64,000 nucleotides of DNA, from NCBI GenBank assembly GCA_035476815.1, contig DATILD010000069.1, positions 1 through 64,000 on the forward strand, in the 5' to 3' direction. The position numbers and the translations under genes are program-made. Origin of the DNA: Methylibium sp035476815. GTDB taxonomy: Bacteria > Pseudomonadota > Gammaproteobacteria > Burkholderiales > Burkholderiaceae_C. This document shows positions 26,760 to 35,095 of this stretch, one piece after another; positions within the stretch are counted from its first letter, which is position 1, and each line of letters starts with the position of its first letter. Below the pieces are notes generated by a model. It was not told the DNA's origin. It searched no databases and saw only the letters and a list, made by a program, of their open reading frames with translations.

Positions 26760-28319
26760 TCAAGCCAGGGAATGTCGCAGCGCCTCCAGCAAGGCGGTCG
26801 CCTCGGTCGCCGAGGCGGCCGTGCCGAACACGCAGTGATCGGGTCTCACCACCGCGAAGCGCCGCTGCTGCTGCGCAAGCCAGGGCGCCAGCACCGGCAC
26901 CTCTTCCACCACGCGGATCACGCCGGCCGTGCCGGCGCCGGGCGCCCCCAGCAGCACCAGCACGCCGTCGAGGGCTTGCAGTGCCTCGAGCAGCGCGACT
27001 TGCTCCGCCGCCGGCAAGTCGCCGGTGCTGACCACCCGCACGGTCCGGCCGGTCAGCTCGTCCAGGCGCACGCTGTCGCCTTGCACGATGGCCATCGGCT
27101 GGGGCATCAAGCTGCCGGCCCCCGGGGTCTCCGGCGCGATCAGCCCCGCCTGCACATCCGGGATCATGTTCTGGCGGAACTGCGTCGTGACCTGTCCGCC
27201 CTGCTCGGCCAGCAGCCGCGCGTCACGTCCGCATGCGCGATCGGGGTCGCGTTCGCAGATCACGCGGCCGAGTTCCATCGCGACGCGCGTGGTGGTCACC
27301 ACATGCGGGTGGCGTTCCTGCTGATAGGTGTCGAGCAAGGCGGGCGACGAGCGCCCGCGCACGACGCGCTCGAGCTTCCAGGCCAGGTTCAACGCGTCGC
27401 GCAGGCCTTGCACCATGCCCTGGGTCATGAAGGGCGGTGTCATGTGCGCGGCGTCGCCGGCCAGCAGGATGCGGTCGCGCCGCCATTCGTTGGCCACCAG
27501 GCCGTGGAAGCGGTAGGCCGCCGCGCGCCAGATCCTGCCCTCGCCGGGCGCGATCCAGCGTTCGAGCAAGGGCCACAACTGTTCAGGGGGAAAGTCGGAC
27601 GCCAGGCTGTCGCCGGGCCGCAGCATGATCTCCCAGCGCCGGTGACGGCCGACCCCCACCACGTAGGTACTGGGGCGCTCGGCCTCGCAGAACTGCACCT
27701 GGGTCTGCGGCAGCTCGGCCAGCTTGGCTTCGGAGACGATGGCGTCGACCACCAGCCAGGGCTCGTCGAAGCCCAGGTCCTCGAGCGTGATGCCGAGCCG
27801 CTTGCGGATCGGGCTGGAGCCGCCATCGCAGGCGATCAGGAACGGGGCGACGTGGCGCACGGGCCGGCCGTCACCCGGGAGGACGACGTCGGCCCAGGCG
27901 TGCCCGGCGTCCTGGCCGACGGCCACGACGTCGGCGCCGGTGGCGACGCTCACCGTGGGCAGTTCGGTCAGGCGAGCCCGCAGGATGCGTTCGAAGGCCG
28001 GTTGCTCGAACACGTAGTTCGGCGCCCAGCCCAGGCGGTGAGGCGGTGGCGCGGCGTCCAGCCGTTTGATGAGCTGACCGGCCATGCCCCGGTACTCGCT
28101 GGGGCGGTAGGGCGCGATGTGCGGCGCCATGCGGTCGGCGACCCCCAGCTCTTGCACGATGCGCATCACCTCGTGGTCCAGGCCGATGGCGCGCGGCAGC
28201 GCAAACAGGTCGGGCAGGCGGTCGAACACCGCCACGCGCAGGCCACGCTGGCCCAACAGGCCGGCGAGCGCGGCGCCCGTGGGACCCATGCCCACGATCA
28301 GGGCGTCGACTTCCTTCAT
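26760..28319 (-). CDS. FAD-dependent aromatic hydroxylase, MhpA-like
   Basis: 519-residue group A flavin monooxygenase that would add an ortho hydroxyl to a phenolic substrate using NAD(P)H and O2. FAD-binding GMGPTGAALAG is at the N-terminus, the DG motif (ACDGGSSPIRKRLG) near residue 165, and the GD motif (LLAGDAAHMTPPFMTQGM) near residue 290. The overall pattern is like MhpA, the 3-(3-hydroxyphenyl)propionate hydroxylase, including DALNLAWKL and YQQERHPHV. It is last in the operon FAH - DUF1185 - VOC - hydroxylase. Its product would suit ring cleavage by a VOC-type dioxygenase. The actual substrate is not shown. Confidence 0.85.
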   Translation of the reverse strand: MKEVDALIVGMGPTGAALAGLLGQRGLRVAVFDRLPDLFALPRAIGLDHEVMRIVQELGVADRMAPHIAPYRPSEYRGMAGQLIKRLDAAPPPHRLGWAPNYVFEQPAFERILRARLTELPTVSVATGADVVAVGQDAGHAWADVVLPGDGRPVRHVAPFLIACDGGSSPIRKRLGITLEDLGFDEPWLVVDAIVSEAKLAELPQTQVQFCEAERPSTYVVGVGRHRRWEIMLRPGDSLASDFPPEQLWPLLERWIAPGEGRIWRAAAYRFHGLVANEWRRDRILLAGDAAHMTPPFMTQGMVQGLRDALNLAWKLERVVRGRSSPALLDTYQQERHPHVVTTTRVAMELGRVICERDPDRACGRDARLLAEQGGQVTTQFRQNMIPDVQAGLIAPETPGAGSLMPQPMAIVQGDSVRLDELTGRTVRVVSTGDLPAAEQVALLEALQALDGVLVLLGAPGAGTAGVIRVVEEVPVLAPWLAQQQRRFAVVRPDHCVFGTAASATEATALLEALRHSLA

Positions 28320-28371
28320 GCGTCGGTGGTCTGGATGGGAGCAGGACGTGGCAATGGACTGCCGGCCGGCA

Positions 28372-28911
28372 TCAGCGGCCCGCCCGCCCGAAGCTGTCGC
28401 GCCACTGCTCCACGGGCATGAAGCTGGGGTCGGCGCGGCAGTTGCGCTCGGTCTCGGCCCAGAGCTCGGCGTCGGGACGTTCCAGATCGAGCGGGTCGCC
28501 GTGCGGCTGGGCCACGTACCAGGGCGTGTCGAGGTAGACCTCGACGGTGTTGTCTTCGGGATCGGTGAAATAGATCGACAAGGCGTTGCCGTGGTTCAGG
28601 CCCCGCATCCGGGTCGCGCCGCGTGCCAGCGCGCGCCGGCGCGCCTCGCGAAGATGATCGAGCGTCTGCACCTTGAACGACAGCTGCATCACGGTGCTGG
28701 GGCTGCCTTCGGGACGGCTGGAGGCCAGCGCGAGCTGGTGGTGCTGCTGCGGGCTGGCGCTGAGGAACACGATCTTGAACGGCATCGTGATGCCCTCGCC
28801 GCGATCGGTCTCGACCATGTCGAAGACCTCGCGGTAGAACGCCGCCATCCTGTCGAGGTCGAAGCAGAACATGCCCATGTGGGCCAGCAGGGGGGCGAAT
28901 GGCGCGGACAT
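28372..28911 (-). CDS. VOC-fold, extradiol-dioxygenase-like protein, copy 1
   Basis: 179 residues, one vicinal-oxygen-chelate module pair. The probable metal ligands are His in LLAHMGMFCFD, His in QHHQLALASS and Glu in NTVEVYLDTPW, the His/His/Glu triad of type I extradiol dioxygenases. The length suits a short two-module enzyme. It is cotranscribed with a flavin hydroxylase (52 bp downstream) and DUF1185 (12 bp upstream), so ring cleavage of a hydroxylated product is a sensible role. Other VOC activities (isomerase, glutathione transfer) remain possible. A paralogue is at 39479. Confidence 0.78.
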   Translation of the reverse strand: MSAPFAPLLAHMGMFCFDLDRMAAFYREVFDMVETDRGEGITMPFKIVFLSASPQQHHQLALASSRPEGSPSTVMQLSFKVQTLDHLREARRRALARGATRMRGLNHGNALSIYFTDPEDNTVEVYLDTPWYVAQPHGDPLDLERPDAELWAETERNCRADPSFMPVEQWRDSFGRAGR

Positions 28912-28923
28912 GCGGCGTCCCTT

Positions 28924-29505
28924 TCAGCGTTGGCCGTCGTGCACGGAGACCTGCTCCCTGGTCAATCCGCCCAGGCGCGAGTGGATGCGCCCGCCGTCGG
29001 CCATCACCAGGGCGAACAGGATCTCGTCGGGCCGTGGCGCGTCCTGGATGCCGACCTCGAAGCTGTTGAAGTGGCTGCGCACGTACGCGGCATGGATGTA
29101 GTGCAGCGGCACCATCAGCCGGTAGCCGGTGTGCGCGACCGCCTTCGCCGCCGGCACGATGGCCTTGGGTTCGCCGAGCACCTGGCGCATGGCCCAGCCG
29201 CCGGCCTCGTGCCAGACGGCGCCGTGCTCGAGCTCGCCCGCGGTGCCGACGATCGCCGCCTTGCTGTAGGCCTCGACCTGCTCGGCGCCGCCGAGCGCAC
29301 CGACCAGCTCCTCGGCGAGCAGCGTGCCCAGGCCGCGCAACTCGGCCATGAAGGGCAGCAGGTCGGGCTCGTAGCGACCGGCAAAGGGGTTGCGGATCAC
29401 CGCGCAGGCCGCGGCGAGGCGCAGCGGCCTGGCCGGCGGCGGCCCGCCCTCGTGGAAGACCGTCTCGACGGTCAGGCTGCGCTTGCGGATGACGACGAGG
29501 CTCAC
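28924..29505 (-). CDS. DUF1185 / amino acid synthesis family protein, copy 1
   Basis: 193 residues, cytosolic. Its paralogue at 49143 has the same length and near-identical motifs: IRKRSL, ETVFHEGG, NPFAGRYEPDL, AAIVGTAGELEHGAVWHEAGGW, VPAAKAV, HYIHAAYVRSHF and GIQDAPRPDEILFALVM. The family name refers to an old annotation; no activity is established. The start is GTG at 29505, with GTGA overlapping the FAH stop by 4 nt. Its recurring company here (cupin, FAH, VOC, dehydrogenase) suggests a step in the same catabolic route. Confidence 0.82.
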   Translation of the reverse strand: MSLVVIRKRSLTVETVFHEGGPPPARPLRLAAACAVIRNPFAGRYEPDLLPFMAELRGLGTLLAEELVGALGGAEQVEAYSKAAIVGTAGELEHGAVWHEAGGWAMRQVLGEPKAIVPAAKAVAHTGYRLMVPLHYIHAAYVRSHFNSFEVGIQDAPRPDEILFALVMADGGRIHSRLGGLTREQVSVHDGQR

Positions 29506-30386
29506 GAAGCGCGCCTCACAGCTTCGGCCTGGTCCACGATCGGGTTGCGCAGCACGCCGATGGCCTCGATCTCGACTTCGACGGTATCGCCGTGCTTCAT
29601 GTAGCGCGGCGGCTTGCGCCCGAAGCCGACCCCGGCCGGCGTGCCGGTGACGATCACGTCCCCCGGCGACAGCGTGAAGATCGTCGAGGCGTAGCTGATC
29701 AGTCGCGGGATCGAGAAGATCAGGTTGCCGGTGTCGCTCGACTGCACGACTTCGCCGTTCAACCGCGTCTCGAGCTTCAACGTGCGGCCCGGTTCGATCT
29801 CGTCGGCGGTCACCATCCACGGACCGAACGAGCCGGTGCTCTCGAAGTTCTTGCCCGAGGCGATCTGCTTGGCGTGGAACTGCCACTCGCGCACGCTCGC
29901 GTCGTTGTAGATGCTGTAGCCGGCGACATGCTGCCAGGCGTCGGCGTCGGCGATGTCGCGCCCGCCTTCGCCGATGATGACCGCCAGTTCGCCTTCCCAG
30001 TCGAGCGTGTCGGAGACCCGCGGCTTGATGACCGGCTGGCCGTGCCCGCACTGCGAGCGCCACACGCGCAGGAAGATCGGCGGGAAATCGGACAGCTCGC
30101 GTTGCAGCCCCGCAGCGATCGCCTCGTTGTGGTGGTCCAGATAGTTGCGCACGGCGCAGACGATCTTCTCCGGCTGCGTGATCACCGGCAGGTACTCGAT
30201 CTCGCCGAGCTGCGCGTCGATCGCCCGGCCCTTCACGTGCGCGGCCGCGTCGCGGTAGGCGCCGCAGGCGATGTAGTCGCGCAGGGTGTCCACGCCGTCA
30301 CGCCAGCGCGACAGGTCCACCACGCCATCACCGACCACGGCGCCCCAGGCTTCGCGGCCGGCATGTCGATAGGAAAGTAGCTTCAT
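29502..30386 (-). CDS. Fumarylacetoacetate hydrolase family protein, copy 1
   Basis: 294 residues. The C-terminal FAH fold has metal-ligand motifs: DWEGELAVIIG (two Glu), SIYNDASVREWQ (Asp), and the closing SPGDVIVTGTPAGVGFG loop. These enzymes hydrolyse C-C bonds of 1,3-diketo acids, or decarboxylate or tautomerise ring-fission products. It is first in the operon FAH - DUF1185 - VOC - flavin hydroxylase, with a strong GntR-type operator 75 bp upstream. Two further FAH paralogues (40302, 46238) are in the other half of the island and are not close copies of this one. Confidence 0.88.
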   Translation of the reverse strand: MKLLSYRHAGREAWGAVVGDGVVDLSRWRDGVDTLRDYIACGAYRDAAAHVKGRAIDAQLGEIEYLPVITQPEKIVCAVRNYLDHHNEAIAAGLQRELSDFPPIFLRVWRSQCGHGQPVIKPRVSDTLDWEGELAVIIGEGGRDIADADAWQHVAGYSIYNDASVREWQFHAKQIASGKNFESTGSFGPWMVTADEIEPGRTLKLETRLNGEVVQSSDTGNLIFSIPRLISYASTIFTLSPGDVIVTGTPAGVGFGRKPPRYMKHGDTVEVEIEAIGVLRNPIVDQAEAVRRAS

Positions 30387-30460
30387 CGGGTTCCTCCAAA
30401 GGGTTGCAAGCGCGGCTCCATCACGCGTGAGAGCGGCAACAACAATGGGCACAGTATATT

Positions 30461-30476
30461 GTTTTGTGCACAAAAC
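30461..30476. promoter_or_regulatory. Perfect 16-bp GntR-type operator upstream of the FAH operon
   Basis: GTTTTGTGCACAAAAC is a perfect palindrome and the best version of the operator repeated in this half of the island. It is 75 bp before the FAH start, in a 175-bp gap between that gene and the vanB-like stop. The bases beside it are AT-rich for this genome (AGTATATTG on its upper-strand left), suiting a promoter. Confidence 0.65.
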
Positions 30477-30561
30477 TTGTCGAGGGATAACCCGCCGTCA
30501 GCCCCCTGTGTGCGCGCTCGGGGTCCATCTGCGCGGCGCTCGCGAGGTGCTGGCGCCGCGT

Positions 30562-31512
30562 CTACAGATCGACCACCAGCTGCGGCGACAGCGCGCGCGA
30601 GCAGCAGGGCGTGAAGCAATCGTTGCGGCTGCGCTCCTCTTCCGTGAGGAAGACGTCGCGGTGATCGGGAATGCCCCCCGTCACCCGCGTCAGGCAGGTG
30701 CCGCAGACGCCTTGTTCGCAGGACACGGGCACCTCGATACCGGCGTCGGCGAGCACGTCGATCACGCGCATGCCGGCGGGCACCTGCAGCGTTCGGCCAC
30801 TGCGCGCCAGGCGCAGCTCGAACGCAGCTTCGGGCGCCTCGGCGCTCGTCGGGGCCGCGAAGTACTCCTTGTGCAGCTGCGCCTCCGGCCATCCGAGGGC
30901 GCGCGCGCCGGCCAGCACCCAGTCCATGAAGCCCGCCGGTCCACAGACGTAGAGGTGCGTGGCGGGCTCGGGCTGGCCGATCGCCTGGGCGAGGTCGAGC
31001 TTCTGCGCGGCGTCCCCGTCGTCGACATGGAGCCTGGCGTTCCGGCCGATGGCGCCGTCGCGGATGCGGTCGCCGAACGCCATGTGCGCGCTCGAGCGCG
31101 CACAGTAGTGCAGCGTGAAAGCCGCGCCGCGCACGGCCAGGTGCTCGGCCATCGCCAGCAAGGGCGTGATGCCGATGCCGCCTGCGAACAGCAGCGAGCG
31201 CCGCGCACCGGCGGCGAGCGGGAAGTGATTGCGCAGCGCGCCGATGCGCAGCCCGTCGCCGGCCTGCAAGGCATGCATGGCCACGGAGCCGCCGCGCGAA
31301 CCCGGCTCGCGCAACACGCCGATCAGGTAGCGGCCGGCGAACTCGGGCAAGGGGCAGAGCGAATACTGGCGAACCAAGCCGCCGTCGAGATGCACGTCGA
31401 TGTGCGCACCGGGCTCGAAGGGCGGCAGCGCCGAACCGTCGGCCGCGGCGAGCTCGAAGCTGCAGATGCCCTGGGCCTCCGCCTGCCGGCGCAAGATCAC
31501 CGCATCGATCAT
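30562..31512 (-). CDS. VanB-type reductase (FMN, NAD and 2Fe-2S) of a Rieske oxygenase
   Basis: 316 residues, a phthalate-dioxygenase-reductase-type electron-transfer protein. Flavin domain (PGAHIDVHL, RQYSLCPLPEF), NAD-binding domain (LLFAGGIGITPLLAMAEHL, VCGPAGFMDWVL), and a C-terminal plant-type ferredoxin with its four cysteines (CEQGVCGTC and a later Cys in CFTPCC). It passes electrons from NAD(P)H to the Rieske oxygenase encoded just upstream; the two genes overlap by ATGA. Together they form a VanA/VanB-like two-component demethylase or hydroxylase. Confidence 0.9.
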   Translation of the reverse strand: MIDAVILRRQAEAQGICSFELAAADGSALPPFEPGAHIDVHLDGGLVRQYSLCPLPEFAGRYLIGVLREPGSRGGSVAMHALQAGDGLRIGALRNHFPLAAGARRSLLFAGGIGITPLLAMAEHLAVRGAAFTLHYCARSSAHMAFGDRIRDGAIGRNARLHVDDGDAAQKLDLAQAIGQPEPATHLYVCGPAGFMDWVLAGARALGWPEAQLHKEYFAAPTSAEAPEAAFELRLARSGRTLQVPAGMRVIDVLADAGIEVPVSCEQGVCGTCLTRVTGGIPDHRDVFLTEEERSRNDCFTPCCSRALSPQLVVDL

Positions 31513-32534
31513 GTCGCCGCCTGGCGTTCGAGACGTTGCTGCAGCACGCGCCGCGCGCGCACCGACGCCGAGTCCGTGGGCAACAGCACGGGCTTGAGTT
31601 GCTCCAGGGTCTGGCCGCCCATGTAGCGCGCCTGGGCCTCGATCATCGGCTTGTCCTCGGTCTCGAAGGCACTCTGGATCGTGGCCTGCAGCTGCAGCGA
31701 GAACGCCGGATCCTTGCGTTGGAAGTCGCGCGCCATCTTCCAGAAGTAGTGGCACTGGCCCGGCAGCGTGGGGGTGACGAGGTGCGCCTGCAGCGTCGTC
31801 GGTCCCTCGGTGCTCGGCCGGCCGCAGGCGGTGACGCCGATCTCGAGGTGCAAGGTCGACGGGGCCTGCCACCGCACGATGGAGCGGTGGTCCACCTGCC
31901 GCGGCGCCTGGTCGCCGTAGGCCATGGCGAACAGTCGCGTGATCGGCTCGCTGGGGCGCCAGTTCCGCGCGATCACGGTGTCGCCGTCCTGCTCCATCGA
32001 GTACTGCGTGCGCTGGTTGAAGCCCGGCGTGGCGAGGTTGGGGTGCAGGAACTCGGCGTGGCTGAGGTCGAGCAGGTTGTCCGCGACCAGCGCGAAGTCG
32101 GCTTCGATCGGCATGTGCCCCTGCACGCAGTCCCATTGGTCGGCGTCGCTGAACTCGGGCCAGCGGCGGATGCGGGATTCGTCGGCCGGCTGGTCGCCGA
32201 ACCACAACCACACGATGCCGTCGCGCTCGGCCAGCGGCGGCGCCGTGGTCTTGGCGGCCTTGGGGATCTTGCCGTCGCCGACGGGGTTGTGCACGCAGGC
32301 CCCGCCCGCACCGAACTGCAGGCCGTGATAGGGACAGCGCAGGGCGTCACCGATCACCTTGCCCTTGTGCAGCGGCGCGAAGCGGTGCGGGCAGCGGTCG
32401 TGCAGCGCGACGGCCCGGCCCGATTCGCCGCGGAACATCACCACCGGCACCTCGAGCAGCGTGCGCAGCAGGGGGTCAAGGCCCAGCTCGTCGCTGAAGG
32501 CGGCGGCGTACCACTCGTTCATCAGGTATTTCAT
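31509..32534 (-). CDS. VanA-type Rieske oxygenase subunit
   Basis: 341 residues. The Rieske 2Fe-2S centre is CPHRFAPLHKG and CPYHGLQF near residues 48-71; the mononuclear iron site is in NLLDLSHAEFLH (the bridging Asp and two His) near residue 153. Length and motifs match vanillate O-demethylase oxygenase (VanA), which removes methyl groups from methoxyaromatics to give formaldehyde and a phenol. Related enzymes hydroxylate other aromatics, so O-demethylation is a hypothesis. It lies 83 bp downstream of the MMPL permease gene with no GntR-type operator in between, so it may be transcribed with the envelope genes. Confidence 0.88.
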   Translation of the reverse strand: MKYLMNEWYAAAFSDELGLDPLLRTLLEVPVVMFRGESGRAVALHDRCPHRFAPLHKGKVIGDALRCPYHGLQFGAGGACVHNPVGDGKIPKAAKTTAPPLAERDGIVWLWFGDQPADESRIRRWPEFSDADQWDCVQGHMPIEADFALVADNLLDLSHAEFLHPNLATPGFNQRTQYSMEQDGDTVIARNWRPSEPITRLFAMAYGDQAPRQVDHRSIVRWQAPSTLHLEIGVTACGRPSTEGPTTLQAHLVTPTLPGQCHYFWKMARDFQRKDPAFSLQLQATIQSAFETEDKPMIEAQARYMGGQTLEQLKPVLLPTDSASVRARRVLQQRLERQAAT

Positions 32535-32617
32535 AAGCGCTCCATCGGTGAGAGCAGGCGGGGGCTCTCGGGTCGTCGAAGCCGGCGATCGCAGCGTCGA
32601 CGTTCTTCAATGAATGG

Positions 32618-35071
32618 TCACTCCAAAACGTTCACATGCCGTTCCGGCACATCCGACACCACCGATTCGGTCTTCATCTCGGCAGACACCACGGAGCGGC
32701 GCAGCAGGAAGTGCGACAGCGCCGGGATCAGCACCAGCGCGCCGAGCATGTTCCACAAGAACATGAACGCCAGCAGGATGCCCATGTCGGCCTGGAACTT
32801 GATGTCGGAGAACGCCCAGGTGAGAACACCGACCGCCAGCGTCAAGCCCGTCAGCAGCACCACACGGCCCGTGAACAGCAGGGCCTTGTAGTAGGCCGCC
32901 GACAGGCTGCGGCCTTCGCGCAGCTGCTGCAGCATGACACTGAGGATGTACAGCGCGTAGTCCACGCCGATGCCCACCCCCAGCGCGATCACGGGCAGCG
33001 TCGCCACCTTCACGCCGATGCCCATCGCCACCATCAGGGCCTCGGCCAGGACCGAGGTCAGCATCAGCGGCAGCACGGCCACCAGCACGGCGCGCCAGGA
33101 GCGGAAGGTGAGGAAGCACAGCACGGTGACCGCGGCATAGACCAGCATCAGCATCTGGGTCCAGGCGTGCTTCACCTCGATGTTGGTGGCCGCCTCGATG
33201 CCCGCCCCGCCGGCCGCCAGGATGAAGGTGGCCTCGGGCGTGTTGTGGGCCTTGGCATAGGCCTCGACCTCGGCCACCACGCGATCGAGCGTCTCGGCCT
33301 TGTGGTCCTTCAGGTAGACGTACAGGGACAGCAGCGAACAGCCCTGGTTCAGCAGTTCGCGCGGTGCACGGGTCTGCACCTGACCGAGCGCACCCTGGTT
33401 GGGGATCACCTCGTACCACTTGAAGGCGCCCTCGTTGAAACCCACGGTGGAGAACTTGGACAGCGCGGCCATCGAATTGGTGGCCTCCACGCCTGGCAGC
33501 TGCTCGAGCTGCCAGGCCAGCCGATCGACCTTCACCAGCGTGGAGTAGGCCGTGCAGCGGTCGGGTTCGGTCTGGACCATCACGACCAGGATGTCGGAGC
33601 TGGCCGCGTAGTTGGCCACCATGAAGGCGTTGTCGCGGTTGTAGCGGGAGTCGGGCCGCAGCTCGGGCGCGCCGGCGTCTAGGTCGCCGATCTTCAGCTG
33701 CGTGGACACCGAGAAGCCGCCGGCCGCCATCAGCACCGCGACCACGACGGCGATCGTGGAAGCGGGCCGCTCGGTGAACGCATCCAGCCAGCGCCACAGC
33801 CGGTGCTTGCTGCCGCCCTCGCCCTGCTCGGCCTGCTCGGCGCGCAGGCTGCGCTGCGCGGCCGAGAGGCTCACGCCGGTGTAGCTCAGCAGGATCGGCA
33901 GCAGGATCAGGTTGGTGAAGATCAGCATCGCCACGCCGATGCTCGCGGCCACCGCCAGCTCCTTGATCACCGGGATGTCGATCACCAGCAGCACCGCAAA
34001 GCCCACCGCGTCGGCCAGCAGCGCCGTCAGGCCGGCCATGAACAGGCGCCGGAAGGTGAAGCGCGCGGCCACCAGCTTGTGCGTGCCGCGGCCGATGTCC
34101 TGCATGATGCCGTTCATCTTCTGCGCGCCGTGGCTCATGCCGATGGCGAACACCAGGAAGGGCACCAGCACCGAGTACGGGTTGAGCTCGTAGCCCAGCG
34201 TGGCCAGCGCGCCGAGCTGCCACAGCACGGCAAACAGCGAGCTCGCCATCACCAGCAGCGTGCTCCGCACGTCGCGGTTGAACCAGTAGATCATCGCCGT
34301 GGCGATGGCGATCGCCACGGCGAAGAAGATCAGCACCTCGCGCAGCCCGGCGATCAGGTCGCCCACCACCTTGGCAAAGCCGGTGACATGCAGGGCGATG
34401 CGATCGTTCTGGTGCTTGGCGCGGATCTCCTCGAGCTTTTCCGAGAAGACCCGGTAGTCGAGCTTCCGGCCGGTCTGCGGATCGGTGTCGAGCAGCGGCA
34501 CCGAGATGATGCTGGAGCGGAAATCGCTGGCGACGAGCTGCCCGATCTCGCCCGAGCGCTCGACGTTGAGCCGCACCTGCTGCAGGGTGCGCTCGGAGCC
34601 GTCGTAGTCTTCGGGAATCACCGCCCCGCCATCCACGCCGTCTTCGGTGACGGCCGACCAGCGGACGTTGGAGGTCCAGAGCGACTTCATGAACGAACGG
34701 TCCACGCCGGGCAGCAGGAAGACCTCGTCGTTGATCTTCGCCAGCGCAGCGAGATAGTCCTTCTCGAAGATGCTGCCGCTCTTGCTGACGACGGCGATCC
34801 GCACCACGTTCTCCAGCCCGGTCAGATCGTCCTTGTGGGCGATGAAGTTGGCGACGTAGGGGTGAGAGGTGGGGATGGTCTTCTCGAAGCTGGCGTTGAG
34901 GCGCAGGTTCAGCGCCTGCGATCCCAGCAGCAGGGTGAGCAGCAGGCACAGCAGCATCACCACCGGACGGTGGTTGAACAGCGCGCGTTCGACCAGGGAA
35001 CCGGAGCGGCGGTCGAAGTCCTCCAGCCGCTGGGCGCCGCTGGGGATGGTGGACGGGGAGGCGGGATGCAC
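32618..35071 (-). CDS. MMPL/RND-superfamily permease
   Basis: 817-residue inner-membrane protein with two repeats. Each has one membrane segment, a large periplasmic domain and a block of about five membrane segments (VLIFFAVAIAIATAMIYW ... and later MLMLVYAAVTVLCFLTF ...). The conserved GVGIGVDYALYILS motif in the second block is typical of the RND/SSD superfamily. Members without adaptor and outer-membrane partners often move hydrophobic compounds such as lipids or hopanoids. Here it is grouped with YCF48-like, DUF1329 and DUF1302 genes, a set seen in degraders of hydrophobic aromatics and steroids. Direction of transport is not evident. Confidence 0.88.
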   Translation of the reverse strand: MHPASPSTIPSGAQRLEDFDRRSGSLVERALFNHRPVVMLLCLLLTLLLGSQALNLRLNASFEKTIPTSHPYVANFIAHKDDLTGLENVVRIAVVSKSGSIFEKDYLAALAKINDEVFLLPGVDRSFMKSLWTSNVRWSAVTEDGVDGGAVIPEDYDGSERTLQQVRLNVERSGEIGQLVASDFRSSIISVPLLDTDPQTGRKLDYRVFSEKLEEIRAKHQNDRIALHVTGFAKVVGDLIAGLREVLIFFAVAIAIATAMIYWFNRDVRSTLLVMASSLFAVLWQLGALATLGYELNPYSVLVPFLVFAIGMSHGAQKMNGIMQDIGRGTHKLVAARFTFRRLFMAGLTALLADAVGFAVLLVIDIPVIKELAVAASIGVAMLIFTNLILLPILLSYTGVSLSAAQRSLRAEQAEQGEGGSKHRLWRWLDAFTERPASTIAVVVAVLMAAGGFSVSTQLKIGDLDAGAPELRPDSRYNRDNAFMVANYAASSDILVVMVQTEPDRCTAYSTLVKVDRLAWQLEQLPGVEATNSMAALSKFSTVGFNEGAFKWYEVIPNQGALGQVQTRAPRELLNQGCSLLSLYVYLKDHKAETLDRVVAEVEAYAKAHNTPEATFILAAGGAGIEAATNIEVKHAWTQMLMLVYAAVTVLCFLTFRSWRAVLVAVLPLMLTSVLAEALMVAMGIGVKVATLPVIALGVGIGVDYALYILSVMLQQLREGRSLSAAYYKALLFTGRVVLLTGLTLAVGVLTWAFSDIKFQADMGILLAFMFLWNMLGALVLIPALSHFLLRRSVVSAEMKTESVVSDVPERHVNVLE

Positions 35072-35095
35072 TGGGGTACTCCGGAAAGGCTCGGA

